Source: an uncultured Ignavibacteria bacterium
GTDB lineage: Bacteria; Bacteroidota; Ignavibacteria; Kapaibacteriales; UBA2268
Direction: 5' to 3'
DNA length: 55,364 bases
NCBI GenBank assembly: GCA_903862655.1
Contig: CAIOZA010000086.1
Location: forward strand, 1 to 55,364
Positions within the stretch are counted from its first letter, which is position 1. Each line of letters opens with the position of its first letter. The notes under the pieces were generated by a model. It was given only the letters and a program-made list of their open reading frames with translations, made no database searches and was not told where the DNA came from. Positions 1-9,040 of the stretch are shown one piece after another. The translations under genes and the position numbers were made by a program.

Positions 1-13
1 GAATAATAAATAA

Positions 14-337
14 TCAATTCACAACAATACCTGTTTTTAGTATCTCGGCTAAAATACTGGCTGATTCTGCACTTTCAATTTCCTCAATGAAAAAGCATCT
101 TGGTTCAAACCTTAAATCAATATTCTGGGCAATTTTATAAAGATTTTTTGTTATAGCAAAACGACCTCCATTATTGCGACCATTGAGTACCACCGCTACA
201 TCAATATCGCTCATACTATTAGCATAACCTTTTGCATAAGATCCATAAAGTATCAACCTATTTACATCATATTCAGATGACACAAGTTTTAAAAACTTAG
301 GTATAAGTTCTTCAATTATGTATTCTTTTTCAGTCAT
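14..337 (-). CDS. MNT-type minimal nucleotidyltransferase domain protein
   Basis: This 107-residue protein is a stand-alone polymerase-beta-like nucleotidyltransferase. The fold signature is visible at about residues 30-50: LILYGSYAKG followed by SDIDVAVV, the GS-x(n)-DxD pattern that binds the nucleotide and metal. Members of this family (MntA type) usually pair with a HEPN-domain protein, either as a toxin-antitoxin pair in which the transferase AMPylates and silences the HEPN RNase, or as a housekeeping variant. The partner would lie beyond the left edge of the window or be absent; nothing HEPN-like is encoded upstream on this strand. The gene starts at an ATG and is complete. The fold is clear. 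The antitoxin role is only inferred from the family. Confidence 0.8.
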   Translation of the reverse strand: MTEKEYIIEELIPKFLKLVSSEYDVNRLILYGSYAKGYANSMSDIDVAVVLNGRNNGGRFAITKNLYKIAQNIDLRFEPRCFFIEEIESAESASILAEILKTGIVVN

Positions 338-507
338 TAATTGTATTTCTATTACTCAAGACCTATAAGTCATTGGTACACTACTAATAATAAGTTGCTA
401 TCATAGATGAAAATAAAATCTTTGTGTCATTCCGGGCTTGTCCCGGAATCTCATCTTGTTTTACGAGATTTCTGCATTCGTGATTGTGTGAAAAGTCTGA
501 TTTAGAG

Positions 508-590
508 GTCATTCCGAACGAAGTGAGGAATCTAGTCCGCATGAATACTGGATTCTCACGGTCGCTTCGCTCCCTCAGAATGACATAATC
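508..590. repeat. Dispersed REP-like element, copy 1
   Basis: The element begins gtcattccgaacgaagtgag and ends with ccctcagaatgac, so its ends are partly inverted copies of each other. A close copy lies at 36430-36510, and reverse-oriented partial copies lie at 11683-11716 and 11824-11851. All copies are intergenic. It belongs to the kind of short, palindromic, non-autonomous repeats found scattered in many bacterial genomes. Confidence 0.8.
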
Positions 591-668
591 GTAGTTTTCA
601 GACAGCCACATTCACAGGAATGACACCATTTTATGAAATATGAACCCTAGACTTGGAGAATAAAAAAA

Positions 669-700
669 AACTACCAGAAAGTTCAAACTCTCTGATAGTT
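669..700 (-). terminator. Rho-independent terminator of ftsH
   Basis: On the minus strand a 10-bp stem (aactatcaga pairing with tctggtagtt, one G-U pair) is followed by a run of eight T. It lies about 30 bp past the ftsH stop codon. Confidence 0.85.
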
Positions 701-726
701 TTTTATATTTTACTAATCACTAAACC

Positions 727-2748
727 CTAGGCATTATTAACTACATTACTTCCATTTACTTTAATCGATCTTAGAGCATTCAGCTTTTTCAGATTGATTG
801 GTGGAAGTTCTTCTTTGTTGATAATCATGTCAAGCTCATTGCCTTCCAAGGTTTCACGTTCGAGCAGAACCTTGCTCGTTTCGTGGAGCAGATCTATCTT
901 ATCTTTAAGGATTGTCTCTGCTCTTGAATAAGCCGAATATAATATCTTACGAACTTCGGTATCAATTGTCTGCGCAGTGGCTTCACTGTGATCTCTTGGC
1001 TGCGATAGCTCACGACCCAAGAAAACTTCTTCGTGTCTGTTGGCAAAAGTAACAGGACCAAGCACATCGCTCATACCCCAGTCACAAACCATCTTCTTTG
1101 CAAGCTGTGTGGCTCTTTCGAGGTCGTTTGATGCACCGGTTGACTGATTGTCGAAAACTAACTTTTCTGCTGCTCTGCCAGCCATTAGTATAGCTAATTG
1201 ACCTTCGACATATTCTCTGGAGAATGAATGATGATCCTCGGTTGGAAGCTGGTATGTTACACCCAAAGCTCTTCCGCGTGGAATAATAGTAACTTTGTGA
1301 ACAGGATCGGCATTTGGAGTAAATCTGCCTACGAGTGCATGCCCCATCTCATGATAAGCAGTATTTTCTTTTTCTTTATCGGATATAACCATACTCTTGC
1401 GTTCAACACCCATCATAACTTTATCTTTGGCATTCTCGAAGTCATACATTGTAACGCAGTCGCTGTTTCTACGGGCAGCAAAAAGAGCAGCTTCGTTACA
1501 GATATTTGCTATGTCAGCACCCGAGAAACCCGGTGTACCTTTAGCGAGAACTTCTAAATCAACATCATCGGATATAGGTAATTTCTTAGTGTGTACAGCG
1601 AAGATTCCAACTCTACCCTTAATGTCAGGTCTATCGACAACTATTTGTCTGTCAAATCTTCCCGGTCTGAGCAATGCAGGATCGAGTACGTCAGGTCTGT
1701 TAGTCGCAGCAATTATGATTGCGCTGTTATTCTGGTCAAAGCCATCCATCTCGACCAAAAGCTGATTAAGTGTTTGTTCGCGTTCATCGTGACCGCCGCC
1801 TAGTCCTGCGCCGCGGTGTCTTCCCACAGCATCAATTTCATCTATGAACACAATACAAGGAGCATTCTTCTTTGCCTGCTCGAATAAATCTCTTACTCTG
1901 CTTGCGCCAACGCCCACGAACATCTCAACAAAGTCAGCACCGGAAATTGAAAAGAAAGGCACTTTTGCTTCACCTGAGACTGCCCTGGCAAGAAGTGTTT
2001 TACCAGTTCCCGGAGGACCAAGCAACAGAACGCCTCTTGGAATTTTACCGCCTAATTTTTGGAATCTTGCAGGATCCTTCAAGAATTCGATTATTTCCTG
2101 AAGTTCGTACTTGGATTCATCGCAACCTGCAACATCGTCGAATGTGATCTTGTTCTGACCTTCGACCATAAGCTTAGCTTTGGACTTACCGAATGAAAAC
2201 AATCCTCCACGACCACCGCCGCCACCGGCACCACCATTTTGCATTCTACGGAGGAAAAATACATAAATACCAATGAGAAGTATCCAGGGAAGAATTGACA
2301 ATATTGCTCCCCACCAAGGATTGTCAGCCTGCTCATAGGTAAAGTAAATCTGTTTTTGCGTCCAGACTTCTTCTGTTTTAGAATCAACAACCCCGAGTCT
2401 AGTAGTAAAATGAGTTACAGATCTATCTTTGCCATCAATGTTCACATTTTCGGCAGACCTGAGTTCCCCTTTGAACTCATAATCATTCAATTGAGATTTG
2501 GCTATAACCGCATTCTTAATCTTATTTTCGGTCAGAAATTGCTGATATTTAGTATAAGATATGGGCCATTCAGGTTTTTGTGCAGTATTCACAAACATGT
2601 AAATCATTACAATACCGGCAAAGAGCATAATCCAGACTACAATGTTTCGCACAATTTTCATCTGATTATTATCATTGCCAGAACCCATTGGATTTCTGAA
2701 ATCATTAAAAGGATTTTTCGGTTTTTTATCGTTTGGTTTATCGCTCAT
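727..2748 (-). CDS. ftsH: ATP-dependent zinc metalloprotease FtsH
   Basis: This is a membrane-bound AAA+ protease that degrades misfolded membrane proteins and short-lived regulators. Two membrane segments (about residues 35-53 and 148-165) bracket a periplasmic domain; a glycine-rich linker (about 172-182) follows. The Walker A box GPPGTGKT is at 244-251, Walker B VFIDE ends at about 304, and the arginine-finger region [17 protein letters not shown] is present. The zinc site HEMGH is at 466-470, with the likely third ligand Asp542 in SNDLERAT. At 673 residues the length is normal. The ATG at 2748 is preferred over the TTG one codon upstream because AGGAAG lies at proper distance from it. HEMGH, rather than the more usual HEAGH, keeps all catalytic residues. 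The gene appears monocistronic with its own terminator. Confidence 0.97.
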   Translation of the reverse strand: MSDKPNDKKPKNPFNDFRNPMGSGNDNNQMKIVRNIVVWIMLFAGIVMIYMFVNTAQKPEWPISYTKYQQFLTENKIKNAVIAKSQLNDYEFKGELRSAENVNIDGKDRSVTHFTTRLGVVDSKTEEVWTQKQIYFTYEQADNPWWGAILSILPWILLIGIYVFFLRRMQNGGAGGGGGRGGLFSFGKSKAKLMVEGQNKITFDDVAGCDESKYELQEIIEFLKDPARFQKLGGKIPRGVLLLGPPGTGKTLLARAVSGEAKVPFFSISGADFVEMFVGVGASRVRDLFEQAKKNAPCIVFIDEIDAVGRHRGAGLGGGHDEREQTLNQLLVEMDGFDQNNSAIIIAATNRPDVLDPALLRPGRFDRQIVVDRPDIKGRVGIFAVHTKKLPISDDVDLEVLAKGTPGFSGADIANICNEAALFAARRNSDCVTMYDFENAKDKVMMGVERKSMVISDKEKENTAYHEMGHALVGRFTPNADPVHKVTIIPRGRALGVTYQLPTEDHHSFSREYVEGQLAILMAGRAAEKLVFDNQSTGASNDLERATQLAKKMVCDWGMSDVLGPVTFANRHEEVFLGRELSQPRDHSEATAQTIDTEVRKILYSAYSRAETILKDKIDLLHETSKVLLERETLEGNELDMIINKEELPPINLKKLNALRSIKVNGSNVVNNA

Positions 2749-3062
2749 CAATGCTTCCTAATTTACAATTATCTCTTTAAAATATATCGTTTAACAAAAG
2801 ACTATGACGAAAGCACTACATAATTAATTGCTGAACTAAAAAATAACTGTATTCATTTAAATTTTCAAAATTGAGAATAGACTGAATCAAATTCATTAAT
2901 AATCCTTGGATTAGCTTGCTGGTTTATGCGAATTCGTCTCGTTTAAAAAAAAATTATACCCCAAAAAAAACATCCGGAAAGTTAAGACTCACCGGATGTA
3001 TATTTATTTATTGTCTTATAGTGCTTACATTATTAATTATCAATTTTTAAATATTAATTAAA
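2749..3062. other. Intergenic region upstream of ftsH
   Basis: This AT-rich stretch separates ftsH from the gingipain-like gene. It holds the terminator of the upstream gene (2970-2999) and presumably the ftsH promoter, which I could not identify by eye. I see no gene or repeat in it. Confidence 0.6.
2963..2999 (-). terminator. Rho-independent terminator of the gingipain-like gene
   Basis: On the minus strand an 8-bp perfect stem (acatccgg/ccggatgt) with a 14-nt loop is followed by a run of T. It lies about 65 bp downstream of the stop codon at 3063. Confidence 0.88.
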
Positions 3063-5192
3063 TTAAGGCATTACAACAATTTTATCAACCTTCTTTGTTG
3101 ATAATGTTTCTAGTTTTACAAAATAAACGCCTGCGGGAACTTTTTCACCGTTGACTTGGGACAAATCCCACATAAATTCATGATTGCCGGGTGATAGGTT
3201 ATCTGCAATTATTTGCTTGATTTCAATTCCATTTACATCGCAAATAGTAATTTTTGTAAAAGAAGGGAAGCCAAGCACCAGAGATATATTTGACGATGTG
3301 AGTGCAGGATTTGGCTGACATTTTAAGGACACATTGTTGAAAGAATTATCTTTAACCTCAGTAACAGTAAGGCTTTTAAGTATACCTCTGCTCTGGTTGA
3401 TGAATGATCCAGTATTAGTTTTAGTAATTTTCTGGGTTCTAAGCATATAATAGACATCCCCTTCGAACAGGGAAGAGTCGGAATATGTATTAGTTTGAAG
3501 ATTGATAAGCTTAGAGTTAATTCTCACGAAAGGACCATCGGGACCATTTATTGACTTGTAAAGATTATAACCCATAATATCATCGGAGATCATGAAATTC
3601 CAGCTTATGGCAACAGGACTTCCCTGAGGCTGAAATACAGAAAGAGTTTTAGGAACAGATGGATCATTCATAAACATTCTTAAAGTAGGATCACCCATTA
3701 GAGCCTGTTGAATCTGCCCAATGCCCATTGTATAGATAATACCGCTTGGATAACTGGGTGTGTACAAATAGTTTGATTGATACATGGTTGAATTATTCTG
3801 CGTGACAACAGCTGAATATCCGATGGGCAACCCCATGCCCATGTGATGATAAAACCATTGAGGACGTCCTCCCCAGGAGCATGTCAGAACAGATGGGCTT
3901 GATGCAATTGCAGCCCTCATAAAAGCATTCTGAACATCCCAGTCACCGAAATAGGATCCGAACAACATTGTGAAAATCCCTTTAGGCGATTTTGCTACAA
4001 AATCTGCAGTACTACCGACACCACCAGCACCGGTAAAGTTACCACCGCCGCAACCATAAGCCCAAAGCATAGGAGTAGTTTCGAGGGAAGTAAAGAAGTC
4101 GTCAGCCTTTATGTTTGACGTACCGATCAGAGATGCGATTCTCCATCCTGAGGTTGAGAATCCTTCAATATAGCCGCCAAAATTATCATCAACGACGCAT
4201 GCATTCTGCGCACCAGATAGACCGATTCTGAAATTATGATTTTTATTTAAATAATTCTTGATTAGGTCTAATTCTGAGATTTTGAAATCGGTCATATTAT
4301 AGAAATCAATTCTTCCTACCTGAAGAGAAACAACGTCAGGTATCTTTGATTGGTCGAACTTGCCATCTTGAGGTATATTCTTGTTTTCGGCTCTGCCGGA
4401 AGTAGAATTATTAACTGAAAAATCAGTCCAATTATCTTCGCCAAAAGTTCCATAATACACATCGGCGGGCCATGCACCTTTGTGGTCATCATGACCATCA
4501 GGATTCAGATTGCCAGAATAAGGGACAGGTACACGCCCGATCAAAATAACAGCTTTTAATTTATCATATTCTTTGTCATTTTCATCGATGATAATCTGTT
4601 TAGTAGCTTTTACAGCTGCACCATCAAATTTTTCTGCTCTCTGAGTATTCTTAACGACAACATCCCATCCATCTAATACTAGATCAGCCTTAAATGTTTC
4701 CATTTCTGAAGTGATTGACGGAGCAATAGTATTATCGACTAGAATCAATACCTTACCAAAACTTGGAGGAATAATTCCATTTATTCCAGCACATACATAA
4801 CCGTAAGCATAGAACTGCTCAACCAGCACAGTATCCTTACCGTTAATATTTTCATTGAACTGACCGTAAGATTGAGCATAGATCTTGTATTCATAAATCT
4901 CACCAACCTGAACATCCCTATCCTCATAAGTATTGATTGATGAGTCCAATTTAGCCATATCTCCATCCCAACCGTCGGCATTCAGTAATTTACGCTGTAT
5001 TCTATATTTGACAGCAAGTTCATTCTTAACCCATTTTAATGTAATAAACGGCGGAGAGCCCACAGTAGCCTCGGCTTGAACAAGAATAGCTTGATCCTTA
5101 TTGTTTGCGGCGCGCATGCCTGACTCTGCATGACAAACAAATAGAAATGCAAGAATATATAATAATAATAATAATCGTATGCAATTTTTCAT
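3063..5192 (-). CDS. Gingipain-like (C25-type fold) T9SS cargo protein
   Basis: This 709-residue secreted protein has a signal peptide (about 1-22), an N-terminal beta region resembling fibronectin III (about 45-110), a central alpha/beta region (about 145-450), another fibronectin-like stretch, and a T9SS sorting domain over roughly the last 80 residues, starting at NPALTSS and ending KVDKIVVMP. The central region has features of C25 peptidases: AVILIGRVPVPYSG (214-227), PADVYYG (242-248), QVGRIDFYN (291-299), and YGCGGG (379-384), where the family has its catalytic cysteine. The usual NGHG-type catalytic histidine motif is not evident, so activity is uncertain. GGAG lies 5 bp upstream of the ATG. 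The gene stands alone with its own terminator. Secretion by T9SS is well supported; peptidase function is tentative. Confidence 0.75.
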   Translation of the reverse strand: MKNCIRLLLLLYILAFLFVCHAESGMRAANNKDQAILVQAEATVGSPPFITLKWVKNELAVKYRIQRKLLNADGWDGDMAKLDSSINTYEDRDVQVGEIYEYKIYAQSYGQFNENINGKDTVLVEQFYAYGYVCAGINGIIPPSFGKVLILVDNTIAPSITSEMETFKADLVLDGWDVVVKNTQRAEKFDGAAVKATKQIIIDENDKEYDKLKAVILIGRVPVPYSGNLNPDGHDDHKGAWPADVYYGTFGEDNWTDFSVNNSTSGRAENKNIPQDGKFDQSKIPDVVSLQVGRIDFYNMTDFKISELDLIKNYLNKNHNFRIGLSGAQNACVVDDNFGGYIEGFSTSGWRIASLIGTSNIKADDFFTSLETTPMLWAYGCGGGNFTGAGGVGSTADFVAKSPKGIFTMLFGSYFGDWDVQNAFMRAAIASSPSVLTCSWGGRPQWFYHHMGMGLPIGYSAVVTQNNSTMYQSNYLYTPSYPSGIIYTMGIGQIQQALMGDPTLRMFMNDPSVPKTLSVFQPQGSPVAISWNFMISDDIMGYNLYKSINGPDGPFVRINSKLINLQTNTYSDSSLFEGDVYYMLRTQKITKTNTGSFINQSRGILKSLTVTEVKDNSFNNVSLKCQPNPALTSSNISLVLGFPSFTKITICDVNGIEIKQIIADNLSPGNHEFMWDLSQVNGEKVPAGVYFVKLETLSTKKVDKIVVMP

Positions 5193-5316
5193 ATTTTCTC
5201 CACGTAGTTCTTGTGTAAAAATTCATTTTCTGGTATCTATTAACTTAATCTATTATTGATAATTTTCCAAGATTTAAATTGAACTACAATAATAACTATA
5301 GAATTAAAGCTAAACT

Positions 5317-5357
5317 AAAAGGACTAAGTCCGGTTGGTTTTCGAACTCAGTCCTTTT
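5317..5357. terminator. Probable terminator hairpin after the histidine kinase gene
   Basis: A 9-bp stem (aaaaggact/agtcctttt) closes a loop of about 23 nt between the kinase stop codon and the gingipain-like gene. Short T-rich runs lie on both sides, so it may act in either direction; it is weaker than the other terminators here. Confidence 0.6.
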
Positions 5358-5433
5358 AGAAATTTTTTTACTGTCGAACTTTTGGGGTGCAGATCAGTGA
5401 TATCGTTTTTTTAATTCTCAATTATTAAATGCT

Positions 5434-6981
5434 TTACTCCGGTTGGTCTAACGGGATCGAGAATGCAAACGTCGAACCAACCCCTAGCTTAGACTTTACC
5501 CAGACCCTGCCGTGATGATTCTCTACAAGCTTCTTAACGATCCAAAGCCCGAAACCGCTGGATGACTCACCTGCTGTTGGCTGTGCACTGAGTCTCGCCC
5601 CTCGCTGGAATGCCCGGTTAATATCGTCCTCCGAAAGTCCCAAGCCGTTATCACTTATTTCTACAATAACAAAATTGTCTTCCGTTTTGGTTGTTATCTT
5701 TATCTTGCCACCTATATGAGAGAATTTGATCGCATTAGAAAGTAAATTCTCAATAATTTCATCAATCTTCTGAGCATCCATCCTTGCATTTTGAATCTCA
5801 GGGGAAATATCCATCAATAGTTCTATCTCTTTGTTGTGTGCAGCTATCGAGTTACGTCTAAAAACGTCGGCAACAATTTCATTAATGTCTGCATGCTCGA
5901 AGTTAAGCATCATGCTTGAGCTTTCGAGAGCTAGTATCTTAGTAACTTCCTGTGATAAATTTACAATTTTCATAGAAGTTTCGAATATATTGTCAATTAT
6001 CTCAGATTGCTCTTGTGCATTAAGATCATAGGAACGCAATAAATCAATCAATGATTTAATGAGTGATGCCGGATTTTTAATATCATGAATAACAATTGTA
6101 AACAGATCATCCTTTTGCTGTTGTAGCAATTCTGCAACTTCCTGACTTTTGGAAAGGCGAGCTATCTGTTCTTTCAATTCATTGTTTTGAGACACAAGTT
6201 CATTAGTACGTGTACTCAGATTGTTGATCTGGGTGCGCAAAACATTAATTTCGTTTGCCAATTTTTTGTTTTCATTCTGGAGTTTTGTGTGCTCCTCTAT
6301 CGAAACTAAGTTTGTTTCTGACATTACACTACCACTATTATTATATAAATGATTTTCCTCTTCATAGGAATCATTGTCAATTATTGTGCCAGTATGGATC
6401 TTGTTCTTTTGACGGAACATTAAAACAATAACAAGAACAATAAGTCCTATACCTAATCCAATTAAACCGGATTTCCAATCCAATTTACACATATTATCGT
6501 TAATTTTTGAAGAAAACTTTAGTGAATCCTGAGAATTTATTTGTTTTTTTATTCTTGTAAGTTCATTCATCAGGCTTTTTTCGTGATTATTAACCCTAAT
6601 TGCCAGGAATAAAGTATCAGAAACCCATTTCAAACTAGGATCAAATGCCGATATCGATAAATGATAGACATTCTCAGGAAGATACTTATAAATTATAGTC
6701 TGATTATTAGTCGTGTATGTTGATTGCTGATCCTTATTGTTGATATTAATTCTGAAGAAATACCCGCTAGTCTGGTTGTCAGCGGTCTTCACAATGTAAT
6801 CAATACTAATAGAATCCTTTTCGGACAATACAATATTCCTGAAGTCATTTGAATCAATCTTAACTCCGCTAACGCTGATTGATTTAATTTTTATGGTGGC
6901 TTGCGGCACCTGACCAATAGCAAGGTTAGCGATTATCGCAAAAAGTATTGATACGATTAATAAGGATTTAACATTATTCAT
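5434..6981 (-). CDS. Membrane sensor histidine kinase (orphan)
   Basis: This 515-residue kinase has a signal peptide or first membrane anchor (1-23), a periplasmic beta-rich domain (about 30-133) resembling the 'three-Y' sensor repeats, one membrane segment (about 172-189), and a long coiled coil (about 225-290). The HisKA domain follows, with phospho-acceptor His299 in VIHDIKNPA. The HATPase domain shows the N box around ENLLSNAIKF (411-420), the G1 box ISDNGLGL (442-449), and the G2 box GFGLWIVKK (476-484). It would sense an envelope signal and pass phosphate to a response regulator, but none is encoded nearby, so its partner is unlinked. The phosphotransfer chemistry is secure; the signal is unknown. 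Confidence 0.93.
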   Translation of the reverse strand: MNNVKSLLIVSILFAIIANLAIGQVPQATIKIKSISVSGVKIDSNDFRNIVLSEKDSISIDYIVKTADNQTSGYFFRININNKDQQSTYTTNNQTIIYKYLPENVYHLSISAFDPSLKWVSDTLFLAIRVNNHEKSLMNELTRIKKQINSQDSLKFSSKINDNMCKLDWKSGLIGLGIGLIVLVIVLMFRQKNKIHTGTIIDNDSYEEENHLYNNSGSVMSETNLVSIEEHTKLQNENKKLANEINVLRTQINNLSTRTNELVSQNNELKEQIARLSKSQEVAELLQQQKDDLFTIVIHDIKNPASLIKSLIDLLRSYDLNAQEQSEIIDNIFETSMKIVNLSQEVTKILALESSSMMLNFEHADINEIVADVFRRNSIAAHNKEIELLMDISPEIQNARMDAQKIDEIIENLLSNAIKFSHIGGKIKITTKTEDNFVIVEISDNGLGLSEDDINRAFQRGARLSAQPTAGESSSGFGLWIVKKLVENHHGRVWVKSKLGVGSTFAFSIPLDQPE

Positions 6982-7086
6982 TTTATTATTCCAAAATTCT
7001 AAAATTTATTAAATATAATAGCAAACTATAAGTCAGTGTAATAAAGTATTATCGACAGAAAATTCAAAGAATTTAAAAATGAAAAT

Positions 7087-7800
7087 CTATTCTGTTTCAA
7101 ATGCTTTTTTTCTTTTGAGATAAGCCTGATGCCTGGGCTTAAGCCGCCCTTTCTTTTCGAGAGTTATCATCAGTTTATAAGCATCGAAAAAATTATGATA
7201 AGGATGATGCGGTACTTTAAACTCGTTACAGTATGCAGCCAGAGCTTTCTTAGCAAACACAATGTCTGCATGCTCCGCAGCACAGTAATCCGAGGCTCCG
7301 TCGCCTATGAATACTATGACTGTCTCAGCAGGCGTTGCAGCTAAAATAGTATTCCTCTTGCATGAAGCACAAAGACAGTTGCATGACTCGCTAGCGTTTG
7401 GGAATACAGGTTCAAATCCGTTACCCGTCTTGACTAACCTGTTACAATTCACCTCAATCCAGTCAAGTCCAATATGTGACATCAATGGTTTGATATAAGC
7501 ATCAAAACCGTCGCTTAGTATCTCAAGCTGATATCCTTGAGATTTACAGTAATTTGCGAACACAGGCAGATTGGTATCAGTCTCGAACTTAAGGGCATAT
7601 TCCCCAATTTCCTTCAAAGTCAGATTTGGATCAAGGGTAGAAATTACTTTTCGCCAATAACTACCTATATCCATAGTTCCTGCTTTGAGCATAGAGTGCC
7701 ACGGTTCGAATTCGCCGTAATCCCTGAACAGCTCGTCGCCAATATCCTTCTTGCTGATCGTCCCATCAAAATCGAGATATATTTTAACTTCTCTCTTCAA
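7087..7800 (-). CDS. MtnX-like HAD-IB family phosphatase
   Basis: This 237-residue cytoplasmic phosphatase shows all HAD motifs: nucleophile motif DFDGT with Asp10 and Asp12, motif II Ser96 in LSDGFD, Lys148 in the cysteine-rich cap stretch (CNCLCASCKR, 140-149), and the metal-binding acids in IGDGASD (165-171). The cap pattern and length match the MtnX-like group, which includes the methionine-salvage enzyme acting on hydroxy-ketomethylthiopentenyl phosphate, as well as phosphoserine-phosphatase relatives. No other methionine-salvage gene is nearby, so the substrate is not fixed. The first codon is TTG at 7800, since the DxD motif begins at residue 10 and no ATG precedes it in frame. Confidence 0.85.
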   Translation of the reverse strand: MKREVKIYLDFDGTISKKDIGDELFRDYGEFEPWHSMLKAGTMDIGSYWRKVISTLDPNLTLKEIGEYALKFETDTNLPVFANYCKSQGYQLEILSDGFDAYIKPLMSHIGLDWIEVNCNRLVKTGNGFEPVFPNASESCNCLCASCKRNTILAATPAETVIVFIGDGASDYCAAEHADIVFAKKALAAYCNEFKVPHHPYHNFFDAYKLMITLEKKGRLKPRHQAYLKRKKAFETE

Positions 7801-7897
7801 TCTATTATTTGCTTTTTGAATATATTTTTACAAAATTAGTCATAGAATTTGATAAATTTGCAATGCAGCATAATATTTTTCCTAAATAGTAACAACA

Positions 7898-8701
7898 ATG
7901 AAATCACAACCAAATGGATGGATGCTGAGAATTGTATTTTATACGCTCATTTGCGTAAATTTTACTCCATTTGTTCCTACGTATGTGCTTGCACAGTCGG
8001 ACGCAGGATCGTCATCAATATACGAATCAAGATTTATAGTTGATATGCCCACTGCCGGAGTATTACCAAAGAATACTTACTGCTTCGATGGGACTTATTT
8101 CACCAACGGCGGATTGCTTGCTTCGTTCACGATAGCTCCACTGAAAAATTTGAATCTTGGTATTAGTTATAGTGGCTCCAATATTATAGGAAGCGGAGAT
8201 ATAAAATTCCAGAAATGGCCCGGATTCCTACTAAACTGGCGTATAATAGACGAAACTAGATCAATTCCTGCGATTCTGATAGGTGCAAATACTCAGGGCA
8301 GAGGAGAATTCATCAGCAGGAAGAGTAGATACGTAACTTTAAGCCCAGGGATCTACGCTAGTGCCAGTAAAAGTTTTCGATGGGCTATCGGAAGTTTTTC
8401 ATGGCATACAGGACTGAACTATACTTTCGAACAACAGGCAGGTCAGCACACACCAAATTTTTGGATCGGATTCGAACATTCGATTGGAGCTTACGGGGCT
8501 TTTTATTTTGAATTGAATCCTAATCTAGCAGATAAGGACAGGCAGTTATCCACTGCCTCAGCACTTCTGAATATAGGAACTCGCTGGTCAATTGCCCGCG
8601 GAGTAACAATCGAGTTAAAAGTCAGGGATTTGCTGGAAAATTCAAGAATTCATCTTGGAATTGAGCGATGGGCGGGAATCAGTTACATTAGAAGATTTTA
8701 G
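7898..8701 (+). CDS. Secreted hypothetical protein, probable outer-membrane beta-barrel
   Basis: I do not recognise a named family. The 267-residue product has an N-terminal signal peptide that probably ends after VLAQS (about residue 30). The rest alternates short polar and hydrophobic strands (LGISYSG, FLLNWRII, GINTRWSI-like stretches), and the last residues, GISYIRRF, end in an aromatic, as in outer-membrane barrels. It has no lipobox and no T9SS tail. It is divergent from the HAD phosphatase with a 97-bp shared upstream region. Outer-membrane location is inferred from composition and the terminal strand. Confidence 0.6.
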   Translation: MKSQPNGWMLRIVFYTLICVNFTPFVPTYVLAQSDAGSSSIYESRFIVDMPTAGVLPKNTYCFDGTYFTNGGLLASFTIAPLKNLNLGISYSGSNIIGSGDIKFQKWPGFLLNWRIIDETRSIPAILIGANTQGRGEFISRKSRYVTLSPGIYASASKSFRWAIGSFSWHTGLNYTFEQQAGQHTPNFWIGFEHSIGAYGAFYFELNPNLADKDRQLSTASALLNIGTRWSIARGVTIELKVRDLLENSRIHLGIERWAGISYIRRF

Positions 8702-9040
8702 TGTGATTATCCAACTGTCAGAAAGATTACATCTTTTCGAAAGTGAATTGCATCTTTTGCATCAATTGCAATGTGTTTTTTTATTTTTCTAATTTTCTTC
8801 AAAAAGGATACAATTACACAGAGAGCCACAGAGTTTTGAATTTCTCTGTGTAACTCTTGTATTCCTCTGTGCAACTCTGTGAAATTTAAAAAAAGCCGTA
8901 GAGAACCACAGAGAAAAGACAGAATTAAGGTTTTTCAGAAATACAGAATTTTCCTCACCCTGACCATATCGGACATAAAAACAACTACCACCCCGTCTCG
9001 ACTGCGTCGAGCCACCCCTCCTTGGAAAGGAGGGGAAAAA
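8702..9040. other. Intergenic region rich in short repeats
   Basis: No gene is visible. Around 8818-8921 there are several alternating copies of cacagag and ctctgtg, as in 'cagagagccacagagttt', making possible hairpins. At 9012-9035 there is a palindrome, cccctccttggaaaggaggg. These look like dispersed non-coding repeats; open frames through them are not believable genes. Confidence 0.65.
9012..9035. repeat. Short GC-rich palindrome
   Basis: The arms cccctcctt and aaggagggg pair around a short centre, in an otherwise AT-rich region just past the stop codon of the Asp-box T9SS gene. It may double as a transcription stop for that gene but lacks a clear T run. Confidence 0.6.

Larger units (their letters stand above)
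338..726. other. Intergenic region with dispersed repeats and the ftsH terminator
   Basis: This stretch between the nucleotidyltransferase and ftsH holds no credible gene. It contains a short palindrome near 427-450 (attccggg ... cccggaat), a dispersed repeat at 508-590, and a rho-independent terminator at 669-700. A 75-codon open frame across it only reads through the repeats. Confidence 0.7.

Noticed and set aside
384-611. 75-codon open frame on the minus strand
   Set aside because: It reads through the dispersed repeat and palindromes, has no ribosome site, and its peptide (SFGMT, RSDRENP) is what this kind of repeat always gives.
1228-2390. Several open frames antisense to or overlapping ftsH
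   Set aside because: They are shadows of a strongly conserved gene and have no features of their own.
8818-8921. Possible CRISPR-like or tandem array from the cacagag/ctctgtg repeats
   Set aside because: The units are short, unevenly spaced and in both orientations, more like dispersed repeat debris.
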